18,783 nucleotides of DNA from an uncultured Muribaculaceae bacterium (GCA_910579995.1 CAJTWH010000001.1:1-18783), one strand, 5' to 3'; positions 1-8,428 are shown, counted from the stretch's first letter. The notes: generated from the sequence alone by a model not told the origin. A program made the numbers and translations.

Positions 1-96
1 GATGGAAAGCAGACAGATAAGTTGGGTGACCTTTACTTTTTAGAGGAAAGTTAATGCTTTTATTTGAATCGGCAAGGCATTGCGTTTACATGATAT

Positions 97-120
97 CGGT
101 AATTTATATTATAATTACCG
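97..120. repeat. Short inverted repeat upstream of the fumarase gene
   Basis: CGGTAATT (97-104) is matched by AATTACCG (113-120) around an 8-base AT-only loop. It lies about 95 bases upstream of the -7 box of the fumarase promoter. It could be an operator, or the remains of a terminator of a gene left of the window. No U-tract follows directly. The rest of bases 1-190 shows no convincing gene. Confidence 0.4.
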
Positions 121-190
121 CATTTAACACAATTTAACTCTATTGCGTCCGGGCTTGGACGGCACTCTTTGAAAAATTTTCTTAATCATC

Positions 191-221
191 ATTGTCTTTG
201 AGCATTTTTTTGCTACCTTTG
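191..221 (+). promoter_or_regulatory. Bacteroidetes-type promoter for fumarase
   Basis: TACCTTTG at 214-221 fits the TAnnTTTG -7 box used by the primary sigma factor of Bacteroidetes. A partial -33 element, ATTG at 191-194, sits 19 bases upstream; a better TTTG at 197-200 is only 13 bases away. The -7 box ends 33 bases before the ATG, which implies a short leader of roughly 25-30 nt. Confidence 0.6.
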
Positions 222-254
222 CACTGAACTACTGCATAAAACAGCAATCCGTAT

Positions 255-1904
255 ATGGCAACCAAACCCTTCCATTATCAGGAGATGTTCCCTCTCGGCC
301 CCGACACTACCGAGTATTATCATCTCACATCCGATTATGTCCACACCGAAAACTGGGGTGGTCATGAATTTCTTGTCGTTGATCCTGAGGCGCTTACCGT
401 TCTTGCCCGTCAGGCTACACACGACAATGCCTTTATGCTCCGCCGCGAGCACAACCTTATGGTAGCTAAGATTCTTGCCGACCCTGAAGCAAGCGAGAAT
501 GATAAATTTGTGGCTCTCACCATGCTGCGCAATGCCGAGGTGGCAGCAAAAGGACAATTGCCTTTCTGTCAGGATACAGGCACTGCGATTTGCCATGCCT
601 CAAAAGGCCAGAATGTTTTCACCGGCTGCAACGACGAGGAGAAAATCTCCCACGGTGTATATCTGACTTATACTACTGATAACCTCCGCTATAGCCAGAA
701 TGCCCCTCTCACAATGTATGAGGAGGTCAACACCGGCTGCAACCTGCCCGCCCAGATTGATATCCACGCTACCGAAGGCGGCGAATATCACTTCCTTTTC
801 GTGGCAAAAGGCGGTGGTTCGGCCAACAAGACATATCTCTATCAGGAGACTAAGGCCCGTATCAACCCCGACAAGCTCGTGCCTTTCCTCGTTGAAAAAA
901 TGCGCTCGCTCGGCACTGCCGCTTGTCCGCCTTACCACATCGCTTTCGTTATCGGCGGTACTTCTGCCGAGAAAAACCTCGAGGTGGTGAAGAAAGCGTC
1001 GGTGAAATATCTCGACAATCTGCCCACCCACGGCAATGAATACGGCCATGCTTTCCGCGACATCGAGCTTGAGGCTACTCTCAAGAAAGCTGCAGAGGAG
1101 CTCGGACTCGGCGCTCAGTTCGGCGGTAAATATTTCGCACATGACATCCGCGTGATCCGTCTGCCCCGCCACGGCGCTTCATGCCCCATCGGCATGGGCG
1201 TGAGCTGCTCGGCCGACCGCAATGTAAAGGCCAAGATCGACCGCAACGGTCTCTGGATTGAGAAACTCGACTCAAACCCCGGCGAACTCATCCCCGAAGA
1301 ATACCGCAAGCAGGGCGAGGGTGATGTAGTGAAGATCGACCTCAACCGCCCCATGGCAGAGGTTCTTGGCGAGCTCACAAAATATCCCGTATCGACACGT
1401 CTGTCGCTGTCAGGCACTATCATCGTAGGCCGCGACATCGCCCATGCCAAGATCAAAGAGCGTCTTGACCGCGGCGAGGAAATGCCCCAATACCTCAAAG
1501 ATCATCCCATCTACTATGCCGGCCCTGCCAAGACTCCCGCAGGCATGCCCTCAGGCTCATTCGGCCCGACAACGGCTGGCCGCATGGACCCCTATGTAGA
1601 CCAGTTCCAGAGCGCCGGCGGCTCAATGATCATGATAGCCAAGGGCAACCGCAGCCAGGCTGTCACCGACGCCTGCAAGGCTCACGGCGGTTTCTACCTC
1701 GGCTCTATCGGTGGCCCCGCAGCCGTGCTCGCCCAGAACTCCATCAAAAATGTTGAGCTCCTTGAATATCCCGAGCTCGGCATGGAGGCTATCTGGAAAA
1801 TCGAGGTGGAAGATTTCCCTGCATTTATCCTCGTGGACGACAAGGGCAACGACTTCTTCACCCAAATCGCCGACAAGTGCAAGGCTTGCGGCCTGAATAA
1901 GTAA
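255..1904 (+). CDS. fumA: Fumarate hydratase, class I (iron-sulfur, FumA/FumB type)
   Basis: This cytoplasmic enzyme interconverts fumarate and malate using an oxygen-sensitive [4Fe-4S] cluster. In fermenting Bacteroidales it normally runs from malate to fumarate, feeding fumarate reductase and succinate/propionate production. The 549-residue length is typical of single-chain class I fumarases. Three cysteines fall at positions 105 (LPFCQDTGTA), 224 (TAACPPYH) and 318 (GVSCSAD), the same positions as the cluster ligands of E. coli FumA. Other conserved blocks are KGGGSANK (185-192), SGTIIVGRDIAHAK (386-399) and FGPTTAGRMDPYV (436-448). The start has no Shine-Dalgarno but follows a good -7 box closely, and the protein begins at the usual family N-terminus. 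It appears monocistronic, with a 438-base gap downstream. The symbol is a family-level assignment, because FumA and FumB cannot be separated by sequence here. Confidence 0.95.
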   Translation: MATKPFHYQEMFPLGPDTTEYYHLTSDYVHTENWGGHEFLVVDPEALTVLARQATHDNAFMLRREHNLMVAKILADPEASENDKFVALTMLRNAEVAAKGQLPFCQDTGTAICHASKGQNVFTGCNDEEKISHGVYLTYTTDNLRYSQNAPLTMYEEVNTGCNLPAQIDIHATEGGEYHFLFVAKGGGSANKTYLYQETKARINPDKLVPFLVEKMRSLGTAACPPYHIAFVIGGTSAEKNLEVVKKASVKYLDNLPTHGNEYGHAFRDIELEATLKKAAEELGLGAQFGGKYFAHDIRVIRLPRHGASCPIGMGVSCSADRNVKAKIDRNGLWIEKLDSNPGELIPEEYRKQGEGDVVKIDLNRPMAEVLGELTKYPVSTRLSLSGTIIVGRDIAHAKIKERLDRGEEMPQYLKDHPIYYAGPAKTPAGMPSGSFGPTTAGRMDPYVDQFQSAGGSMIMIAKGNRSQAVTDACKAHGGFYLGSIGGPAAVLAQNSIKNVELLEYPELGMEAIWKIEVEDFPAFILVDDKGNDFFTQIADKCKACGLNK

Positions 1905-1925
1905 TTTCTGTGAGGCAAAAAAAGG

Positions 1926-2012
1926 AAAAAGGCAAATTGGCAAGATAATAGTCTTGCGTTTGATTAATATTTGAAAGGCATTCTCTTGCCTGCCATCGGC
2001 AATTGCCTTTTT
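1926..2012 (+). terminator. Probable terminator of the fumarase gene (imperfect long hairpin)
   Basis: AAAAAGGCAA (1926-1935) pairs with TTGCCTTTTT (2003-2012), and an inner arm GGCAAGA (1939-1945) pairs with TCTTGCC (1984-1990). The descending arm ends in a T-run. The loop is large (about 38 bases), so this is weaker than the other terminators in the window. Confidence 0.45.
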
Positions 2013-2173
2013 AACCTTCTTTGCCTATCTAACTTAAGCTTTCGAAACTCAAAACTATGGTTTGCAGCTCGGAGGGTTGGCTATAAATCCACCTGCTGCA
2101 AACCTGTTTTTTAAGTTTTATTATCATCTCTCTTCTAAACCATTTGCCGCTGCCGGCTGTCAAAATAATGATT

Positions 2174-2209
2174 CAAGTTCCGAAAGTTGCCTTGCAACTT
2201 TAAAACTTG
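2174..2209. repeat. Stem-loop repeat (two-part hairpin)
   Basis: An outer arm CAAGTT (2174-2179) pairs with AACTTG (2204-2209), and an inner arm AAAGTTGC (2183-2190) pairs with GCAACTTT (2194-2201) around a CTT loop. It is about 135 bases upstream of the macroglobulin gene. Its AAGTT...AACTT plan resembles the stem-loops at 2299-2318 and 18029-18048. Confidence 0.55.
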
Positions 2210-2298
2210 AGGTTTAAAGCGCTTTCAGCGCAGGTTATGTAGTTTAAAATGTTTAGTTTTACCAATGTATACTTAAACTTCTTAAACTCAAAATAAAC

Positions 2299-2318
2299 AA
2301 GTTACGCTTGTGAAACTT
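2299..2318. repeat. 20-base stem-loop repeat, copy 1
   Basis: AAGTTACGCTTGTGAAACTT folds into a stem with one A-A mismatch and one G-U pair around a TT loop closed by C-G. It matches the 20-mer at 18029-18048 at 16 of 20 positions. It ends 24 bases before the macroglobulin start codon, so it would lie in the mRNA leader. Confidence 0.5.
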
Positions 2319-2342
2319 AAGTAATTCAAGTTTTTTCTTATA

Positions 2343-5300
2343 ATGAAACATTATCTATTATCCTTATTCTTAATCATGGCCACTTTTTTCGGCTCTTCAG
2401 GTAAGAATGGCGATTTTGCCACTCCCGATTTTGCCTATCCACAGAAGGTGATCAGCGACGCCCGCGCCAATCTCGACGCCGGCCGCGACCATCTCCGCTG
2501 CCTCCTTGAGATTACTACAGCCGAGCGTGCCATTGACCCCGACACGATTTTTACACTTCCGGCCCTTGTGGAGCAGTATATCGCCAAGGCTGCCAACGAC
2601 GCCGACCGCGCCCTGCTCACAGCATACGAGGCCGAGATTTATGCCACCATCTACAGCAACGACCGCTGGAAATACAATCAGGTAGACGCGCCCCTGTCGC
2701 CCCTGCCCGATGATATCGCCAAGTGGAGTGCGGCTCAGTTTGCACTGAAGCTTAATGAGCTTTATGCTAAGGCTCTCGCCTTGGCGAAGGCCGACAACCG
2801 CCCGCTCGCAGGCTATTCAGATGATATTCAATTCGGTAACGAAGCCCTTGACTATATTCCGGATATCTATAGCTTTATCCTGAGCCGGAAAATTGAGAAC
2901 AGTACAAGCCTTGCCGATATGAAATTTATCGACAAGACTTCTCTTATCGACGATTGCAGCGCAGCCGAGGGGCTCTATCCGGCCGGCTCGTGTCCTGCTG
3001 TCTACTGGGCTTGCAAGAAAATCTCTCTTACACCCTCGCGCAGTCAGAAAGAGGCTTATTTGGCTCTTTACAAAGCCAATGAAGGCAAGCCCGGCGCTCC
3101 CTACGCCCTTGCAGAGTATGTAGAGCTTGGCGATATGTATGATGAAGAGGTTGATGACGACGATGATGATAATGCCCGGGCCATCGCACGGCGCGATGAG
3201 CAGATTGCGCTCTTTAAGAAAGTAATCGAGCAGTATCCTACATTCTACCGCAGGGCAATTTTCGAAAACCGCCTCACCGCTCTCACTAATCCGACTGTAA
3301 AGTTTAGAGTGGCCGACATGGCCGCTCCCGGAGCGGAAATTACCGTTGAAGCCGAATATGCCTTTACCAAATCCATCGGTTTCGGGCTCTATAAACTCCC
3401 CGGCGCCGATGTGAACTATAATGGCTATAAAATAGCCTCGATGATGCCCTGCGTGGCCCAAAAGAAAATCGATACACCGACCACCGACGGCAACGCTGAG
3501 GTCAGCTTTACTCTTTCCGAACCGGGTGTATATGCCATTGTGCCCATGCTCAACGGCGCTGTGCAGAAAAATGCAAATGCGTCAAAGATTCTGTGCGCCC
3601 CGTTCATTCCCGTCAATGTCAACGGCTGCTCTTCAAATCTTCTCATCACTGCCGATTTCACTACCGGCGCTCCTTTTGCCGGCGTGCAGGCCGACTATAT
3701 GAAGCTTGGCGGAGGTGCCAACTACACCAAGAAATACCTCGGCAAGACTGATAAAAACGGTGAGTTGAGCTACACCGCTCCTGATCATTACAATACTTGG
3801 GGAAATTATCTTCAGTTTACCTATAATAATCAGACCTATAAATTCGACCAAGGCGTGCGCGCCTACTCATTCGAGCGCAACGACAACCCGGCGCCGCAGT
3901 ACGACGCCAATGTGCTTACTGACCGCAATCTCTATCATCCCGGCGATACTATCTCTTGGGCGGTGGCGATAGGTGAGCGCATAGGTGACCAGCCTGCACG
4001 GGCTTTTGCCGGTAAGAAACTTGATGTGTTTCTGTTCGACGCAAATAATAAGAAGATAGACAGCCTCGCCGTGACTACCGACGCTCTCGGTCGTGCCTAC
4101 GGCAGCTTCGCGACCACGAAAGGTTCGCTCACCGGCTACTATCGTATACGGGTAGTCGACGCCGACGGTTCCCGCACCTATACCAATTCTTCGGTAATGG
4201 TGAGCGACTTCAAATTACCGACCTTCGAGGCTCAATTTACAGCTGTGGAGCGTCTTGCCGACGGTGGTGTGCGCCTCTCCGGCAAAGCGACTACTTATTC
4301 GGGCATGCCCGTTATATCAGCCAAGGTTGCTTTGACAATTGAAGGCGCTACCAGATGGCGCTGGTTTATTCCATCGGGCACGGTGATTGCCAACATGGAG
4401 ACCACTACCGACGCAGCAGGTGCTTTTTCTATCGATATTCCTGCCGCCACACTCGCGACGACCACAGCTTCGGGTGAGAAATTCGACAGTTTCCAAGCAA
4501 GCGCAGTGGTGACCTCTGTCACTGCCGAAACTTCAGTGTGCAGCAAGAATTTCACCGTGGGCAAGCCCTACGTGCTTACTGCCTCGATATCCAAAACTGT
4601 GGCAGACTCCTCTTTACCCCTTTCGGTGAACTTCTTCGCCTATAATGCTGATGGCGACAACAAGCCCATCACATTCTCATGGCAACTTCTCGACAGCGAT
4701 AAGAATAGTGTGCTTTCAGGCTCGACCAAAGGCGGCGAGAGCGAGCAAATCAATGTGGCTTCGCTTGCTGCCGGTGAATATTCCCTGAAGCTTATACCTG
4801 CCGACGCCACACTTGCCGACACTGTTGTCATGGCTCAAAAGGTGACTCTATATAACCTCAAGAAAAACCAAGTGCCGGCCGGCAACACTCTTTTCGTGCC
4901 GGAAACGAAGTTTACTGCCACCGGTAAGAAAGTAGAGGTGCCTGTAGGTACTTCTGAGAAAGAAGCATACGTCTATGCCATAATGCGTTGCGGCGATGAT
5001 ATCGCCTCGCAGCAGGTGCGCAAGATCGGTCGCGGCTTCGAGAAATTCAAATTTGACTTGCCCGATGACGCCGATAAAGCCGAAGTGTGCTTGTTTACTG
5101 TTCGCAATGGGGTTGTCGCCAGCTGTACTGTAGAACTTGTGCGGCCGGCGGCCAAAGCGCCCGAAATTATTGCAGAGAGCTTCCGCGACCGTCTTATTCC
5201 CGGCTCGTCGGAGACATGGCGCTTCCGCCTTGTCGACGGTGACGGAAACGGCATACCCGAGGCGGCTATTGTTGCCACTATGTATAATAAGGCTCTGGAT

Positions 5301-7850
5301 CAGCTTCGCACAGGCTCGTTCGGCTCTCTCTTCCGCCTTGGCCGACGCGACGCCTCTTTGTCGCTCTCATATCTCGGTCGAAATCAATACTACTATAGCA
5401 GTGCTTGGCCTTTTGTGCTAAGCTCTGTACCCTCATTCTCTTGGCCCGATTATCTTTTCTGGGACACGTCTGATCTCGGAGGTAGCTTGAGGATACGCGG
5501 CTATGGTGCGCTCAAGATGGCGAACGCTACAGCAAAAGTAGAGATGGCAGAGAGCGCCGAGGAAGAGACCTCGGATTTTGTAACAGCATTACAAGGTGCT
5601 ATGCCCGGTTTGGCTGTGTCTGACGATACTGCGGGTGCTGCTCCCGAAAAATTTGACTACCGCTTGTCGGAGGTTCTTCAGGCTTTCTGGCGTCCGGCTC
5701 TCCTCACCGACGCCGACGGCAATGTCGATATCGTCTTCACCGTGCCCAATGCCAATACCACTTGGCGATTCAGGGCCGCTGCATGGACCTCTGAGCTCGC
5801 TACGGCAAACTTTGCAGCCGATGTCCTTGCCAACAAGCCCGTGATGGTGCAGCCCAATCTGCCGCGCTTCATGCGTCAGGGCGACAAAGCCACCATATTG
5901 GCTACAGTATTCAACAACTCTGCCGATACAGCCGATGTGGCCACCACTGTAGAGATTTTCGACATCAACACCAACAAGGTAGTGATGAGCCGCAACTTCG
6001 CCAATATTATAGCACCCTCGGCCTCTGCTGTAGTGGCGCTTGATATAGAAGCCGGCGTCGACGCCTCTGCCATCGGCTATCGCGTCCGTTTGCAGGCCGG
6101 CAACTTCGCCGACGGCGAGCAGGCTGTCATCCCCGTGCTCTCAGCTGCCTCTACGGTGATTGAAAGCACTGAGTTCTACCTTAACCCCACCGACAAAGAC
6201 CCCTTCACTCTTACCGTAAAGGCCTCTGACGACGCCTCTGTGACCCTGCAGTACTGCCAAAATCCCGTATGGACTGTAGTCAAAGCCATGCGTGGTATAG
6301 CCGGACGCAACGAGTCGAGCGCTACCGGTCTTGCCGGACGCCTCTTCTCGGCTTTGGCCGCCAAGTATATCGTTGAGCAGAACCCCGCGATCGCAGCCGC
6401 TATAAAGCAATGGGCTGAGAATCCGTCGGAGGAAGCCCTCGTGTCAATGCTTGAGAAGAATGAAGACCTCAAGCGCCTCCTGCTCGACCAGACTCCTTGG
6501 GTGCAGGCTGCCGCCGACAATACCCGGCGCATGGCCGCCCTTGCCGAGCTTCTTGACCCCGCCAAGGCCGACGCAGCCATCAATGCCACCGCCTCGGCCC
6601 TTGCCAAGCTGCAGAATAAGGACGGCGGCTTCCAATGGGGCGGTTGGATGAAGACCTCATCGGAGTGGACCACCGCTACTGTGCTCACCACTCTCGGCAT
6701 TGCCAACTCGCTCAATATGATTCCGGCCTCGGCAGAGAATGTCACCAAGATGATTCAACCGGCCTACAGCTATCTCGAGACTATGGCCACGCAGCCCAAA
6801 CGCCCCTCTACCGACGCGTCGCTGGCGCTCATCGCCACATTCTTCCCCGATGTAGATAAATCTGTTGCCGGCAGTCGCATTATCCGCAACACCGTGGCGT
6901 CTGTCGCCGCCAACTGGCGCAAGCATGGCAATTCTGACAAGGCATACGATATACTTATCCTCAACGCCAACGGCCGCAAAGCCGAGGCTGAGAAGGTGCT
7001 CGCCTCGCTCCGTCAGTTCGGCGTGGTAAAGGCCGGGATGGGTCTCTGCTTCCCCTCGGTAAGCGATATCCGCTCGTATGCCACCATCATCCAAGCCTAC
7101 GCCGCCATGGGCGCGCCCGCCTCTGAAATCGACGCCATGCGTCAGTGGGTGATTGTGCAGGCTCAGGCCAACGACGACCTCGGCGCATACAATCCCGACT
7201 ATATCATCGCCGCAGTACTCCTCACCGGCAGCAAGTGGACTGATGTACCCGTAGCCCAGAATGTCACCGTCAACGGCAAAGCCCTCGAAATCGGAAGCAT
7301 GGAGAGCGCCACAGGATACTTCTCGCAGCGCCTCGATGGCAAGGGCAAACTTAAAATCTCTGTCACCCCCAATGGCAAGACTCCCTCTTACGGCTCTGTG
7401 GTCACCATCGACCGCCGCCCCATGAATACCATCGAGGCACGTCCCGGCCGTGACCTCTCTATCGACAAGCGCGTACTCGTTGAGCACGACGGCAACTGGG
7501 TGGAGACTGACGATTTCGCTCTTGGTGAACGTGTACGTGTGCAGCTCACCATCGTGGCAAAGCGCAACCTCGAATACATCAGTATCGACGACGAGCGCCC
7601 CGCCTGCTTCGAGCCTGTTGACCAGCTTCCCGGTTATGTCTACGACGGTGGCCTCGGCTTCTACCGCGAGAATCTCGACGCCTCCACACGCCTCTTCATC
7701 GGCTATCTGCCGCAGGGCACATACCATGTCACCTACGACATGACAGCCGCCCTTGCCGGCAGCTTCATATCAGGCATTGCCACTCTGCAGAGCCAATATG
7801 CCGCCGAGCTCACCGCCCACTCCGGCGCCGCCCGTATCAGCGTGAAGTAA
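2343..7850 (+). CDS. Secreted alpha-2-macroglobulin-like protein, thioester motif apparently lost
   Basis: Bacterial alpha-2-macroglobulins are large envelope proteins thought to trap proteases or foreign proteins. Residues 1-20 look like a signal peptide without a lipobox cysteine, so export to the periplasm or surface is likely. An acidic run (D271-D276) lies in the N-terminal region. DRNLYHPGDT (about 525-535) is the MG2-type motif. The block around 5690-5880 (LLTDADGNVDIVFTVPNAN, LPRFMRQGD) is the signature of the family's A2M domain. Next comes the thioester region: the family's C-x-E-Q is expected after NE at 1323-1324, but the sequence reads SSAT (1325-1328). The alpha-alpha toroid follows (LQNKDGGFQWGGW, about nt 6610-6650). 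The length of 1835 residues is normal for Bacteroidetes members. No pbpC (PBP1C) neighbour is present, unlike many proteobacterial loci. Family is certain; function is inferred. Confidence 0.9.
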   Translation: MKHYLLSLFLIMATFFGSSGKNGDFATPDFAYPQKVISDARANLDAGRDHLRCLLEITTAERAIDPDTIFTLPALVEQYIAKAANDADRALLTAYEAEIYATIYSNDRWKYNQVDAPLSPLPDDIAKWSAAQFALKLNELYAKALALAKADNRPLAGYSDDIQFGNEALDYIPDIYSFILSRKIENSTSLADMKFIDKTSLIDDCSAAEGLYPAGSCPAVYWACKKISLTPSRSQKEAYLALYKANEGKPGAPYALAEYVELGDMYDEEVDDDDDDNARAIARRDEQIALFKKVIEQYPTFYRRAIFENRLTALTNPTVKFRVADMAAPGAEITVEAEYAFTKSIGFGLYKLPGADVNYNGYKIASMMPCVAQKKIDTPTTDGNAEVSFTLSEPGVYAIVPMLNGAVQKNANASKILCAPFIPVNVNGCSSNLLITADFTTGAPFAGVQADYMKLGGGANYTKKYLGKTDKNGELSYTAPDHYNTWGNYLQFTYNNQTYKFDQGVRAYSFERNDNPAPQYDANVLTDRNLYHPGDTISWAVAIGERIGDQPARAFAGKKLDVFLFDANNKKIDSLAVTTDALGRAYGSFATTKGSLTGYYRIRVVDADGSRTYTNSSVMVSDFKLPTFEAQFTAVERLADGGVRLSGKATTYSGMPVISAKVALTIEGATRWRWFIPSGTVIANMETTTDAAGAFSIDIPAATLATTTASGEKFDSFQASAVVTSVTAETSVCSKNFTVGKPYVLTASISKTVADSSLPLSVNFFAYNADGDNKPITFSWQLLDSDKNSVLSGSTKGGESEQINVASLAAGEYSLKLIPADATLADTVVMAQKVTLYNLKKNQVPAGNTLFVPETKFTATGKKVEVPVGTSEKEAYVYAIMRCGDDIASQQVRKIGRGFEKFKFDLPDDADKAEVCLFTVRNGVVASCTVELVRPAAKAPEIIAESFRDRLIPGSSETWRFRLVDGDGNGIPEAAIVATMYNKALDQLRTGSFGSLFRLGRRDASLSLSYLGRNQYYYSSAWPFVLSSVPSFSWPDYLFWDTSDLGGSLRIRGYGALKMANATAKVEMAESAEEETSDFVTALQGAMPGLAVSDDTAGAAPEKFDYRLSEVLQAFWRPALLTDADGNVDIVFTVPNANTTWRFRAAAWTSELATANFAADVLANKPVMVQPNLPRFMRQGDKATILATVFNNSADTADVATTVEIFDINTNKVVMSRNFANIIAPSASAVVALDIEAGVDASAIGYRVRLQAGNFADGEQAVIPVLSAASTVIESTEFYLNPTDKDPFTLTVKASDDASVTLQYCQNPVWTVVKAMRGIAGRNESSATGLAGRLFSALAAKYIVEQNPAIAAAIKQWAENPSEEALVSMLEKNEDLKRLLLDQTPWVQAAADNTRRMAALAELLDPAKADAAINATASALAKLQNKDGGFQWGGWMKTSSEWTTATVLTTLGIANSLNMIPASAENVTKMIQPAYSYLETMATQPKRPSTDASLALIATFFPDVDKSVAGSRIIRNTVASVAANWRKHGNSDKAYDILILNANGRKAEAEKVLASLRQFGVVKAGMGLCFPSVSDIRSYATIIQAYAAMGAPASEIDAMRQWVIVQAQANDDLGAYNPDYIIAAVLLTGSKWTDVPVAQNVTVNGKALEIGSMESATGYFSQRLDGKGKLKISVTPNGKTPSYGSVVTIDRRPMNTIEARPGRDLSIDKRVLVEHDGNWVETDDFALGERVRVQLTIVAKRNLEYISIDDERPACFEPVDQLPGYVYDGGLGFYRENLDASTRLFIGYLPQGTYHVTYDMTAALAGSFISGIATLQSQYAAELTAHSGAARISVK

Positions 7851-7885
7851 ATATAAGGATTGATGTATTGACAATCAATTAAAAC

Positions 7886-7917
7886 CGAAAAATGCTCTCT
7901 CCGGAGAGCATTTTTCG
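7886..7917. terminator. Strong hairpin terminator after the macroglobulin gene
   Basis: A perfect 14-bp stem (7886-7899 with 7904-7917) closes on a TCCG loop. The outer part of the arms is A5/T5, so it can end transcription in either direction. It starts 36 bases after the macroglobulin stop codon and insulates groESL from read-through. Confidence 0.85.
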
Positions 7918-7959
7918 TAAAAAGTGTTGTCTTGGGAGATCATTTTTGCTAACTCGCTG

Positions 7960-8006
7960 CCCACAACCCACCAGCCACAGCCTACCAACCTCCAACCACC
8001 AACCCC
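7960..8006. repeat. C-rich, nearly G-free tract of CCAACC-like words
   Basis: About 47 bases made mostly of CCA, ACC and CCAACC words with only two G residues. The opposite strand reads as repeated GG pairs (GGTTGGTGGTTGGAGGTTGG), a pattern compatible with a two-tetrad G-quadruplex. It lies between the macroglobulin terminator and the groESL control region and encodes nothing recognisable. Confidence 0.5.
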
Positions 8007-8045
8007 GAACTTCCGGGCGCTTTTTGGCGTTATCACTTTTGGAGT

Positions 8046-8071
8046 TGACAAAATGGCAGTCGTGACTGACA
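8046..8071 (+). promoter_or_regulatory. Candidate activator-binding site upstream of groESL
   Basis: Three TGnCA words occur in 26 bases: TGACA 8046-8050, TGGCA 8054-8058 and TGACA 8067-8071. The first two form a pseudo-palindrome TGnCA-N3-TGnCA. CAGTC (8057-8061) and GACTG (8064-8068) form a second inverted repeat with a 2-base spacer. The cluster is centred about 50 bases before the predicted transcription start. That is close for a sigma-54 enhancer-binding protein but possible. No CIRCE element (the HrcA site) is seen. Function is inferred. Confidence 0.4.
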
Positions 8072-8081
8072 TTATTTGTTT

Positions 8082-8097
8082 TGGCTCAGTTTTTGCT
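8082..8097 (+). promoter_or_regulatory. Sigma-54 (RpoN) -24/-12 promoter of groESL
   Basis: TGGCTCAGTTTTTGCT matches the sigma-54 consensus TGGCAC-N5-TTGCW at all conserved positions except one A to T change. The invariant GG (8083-8084) and GC (8095-8096) are separated by exactly 10 bases as required. Transcription would start near 8108, giving a leader of about 34 nt before groES. No good TAnnTTTG box is seen in this gap, which supports sigma-54 as the main promoter. Confidence 0.75.
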
Positions 8098-8141
8098 ATA
8101 ATGAAAGAAAACGAAAAAAATAACAACAAAAATATACTATC

Positions 8142-8417
8142 ATGAAACTCAAACCGCTTGCAGACCGTGTGCTTATCCAGCCCACCGCAGCTGAAGAAGT
8201 TACCGCCCACGGCATTATCATCCCCGACGCCGCAAAAGAAAAACCTCTCCGCGGCACCGTTATCGCCGTAGGTGAAGGCACCAAAGACGAGGCTATGGTT
8301 CTCAAAGCCGGCGACGAAGTGCTCTATGGCAAATATGCCGGCACTGAGGTTGACCTTGGCGATGACAAAGCTCTTATCATGCGCCAGAACGAAGTTCTCG
8401 CTGTAATCGAAAAATAA
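8142..8417 (+). CDS. groES: Co-chaperonin GroES (Hsp10)
   Basis: GroES forms the heptameric lid that closes the GroEL folding chamber in the cytoplasm. The 91-residue protein is of normal family length. It shows the N-terminal LKPLADRVLIQP motif, then the mobile-loop region (about residues 16-33, with the HGIIIPDAA hydrophobic tripeptide contacting GroEL), the GTVIAVGEG block and the C-terminal DEVLYGKYAGTEV segment. The start follows an A-rich leader with no Shine-Dalgarno, which is usual in Bacteroidetes. The stop is 11 bases before groEL, so the two are co-transcribed from the sigma-54-type promoter upstream. Confidence 0.97.
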   Translation: MKLKPLADRVLIQPTAAEEVTAHGIIIPDAAKEKPLRGTVIAVGEGTKDEAMVLKAGDEVLYGKYAGTEVDLGDDKALIMRQNEVLAVIEK

Positions 8418-8428
8418 AAACTACTACA

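Larger units (their letters stand above)
1905..2342. other. Non-coding gap between fumarase and macroglobulin genes
   Basis: No ORF with recognisable content lies in these 438 bases. The left part holds the probable fumarase terminator. The right part (about 2170-2342) is packed with AAGTT/AACTT and TTAAA words forming several small hairpins, including GCGCT-TTC-AGCGC at 2219-2231. I see no clear TAnnTTTG promoter for the downstream gene. TAGTTTTA at 2254-2261 is only a weak candidate. Confidence 0.6.

Noticed and set aside
1939..1957. Possible sigma-54 site (TTGGCAAG...CTTGCG) after the fumarase gene
   Set aside because: The GG to GC spacing is about 15 bases rather than 10.
6657..7727. 356-codon open frame antisense to the macroglobulin gene
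   Set aside because: The sense frame is clearly coding with a conserved family; the antisense product is low-complexity and matches nothing.
8045..8102. TTGACA (8045-8050) and TATAAT (8097-8102) as a sigma-70 promoter for groES
   Set aside because: They are 46 bases apart, far from the 17-base spacing, and Bacteroidetes primary promoters use TAnnTTTG. The TATAAT merely overlaps the end of the sigma-54 element.
7875..8210. Minus-strand frame of 111 codons across the groES promoter and start
   Set aside because: It spans the terminator hairpin and the C-rich tract, has low-complexity content (GGWRLVGCGWWVVG), and overlaps groES.
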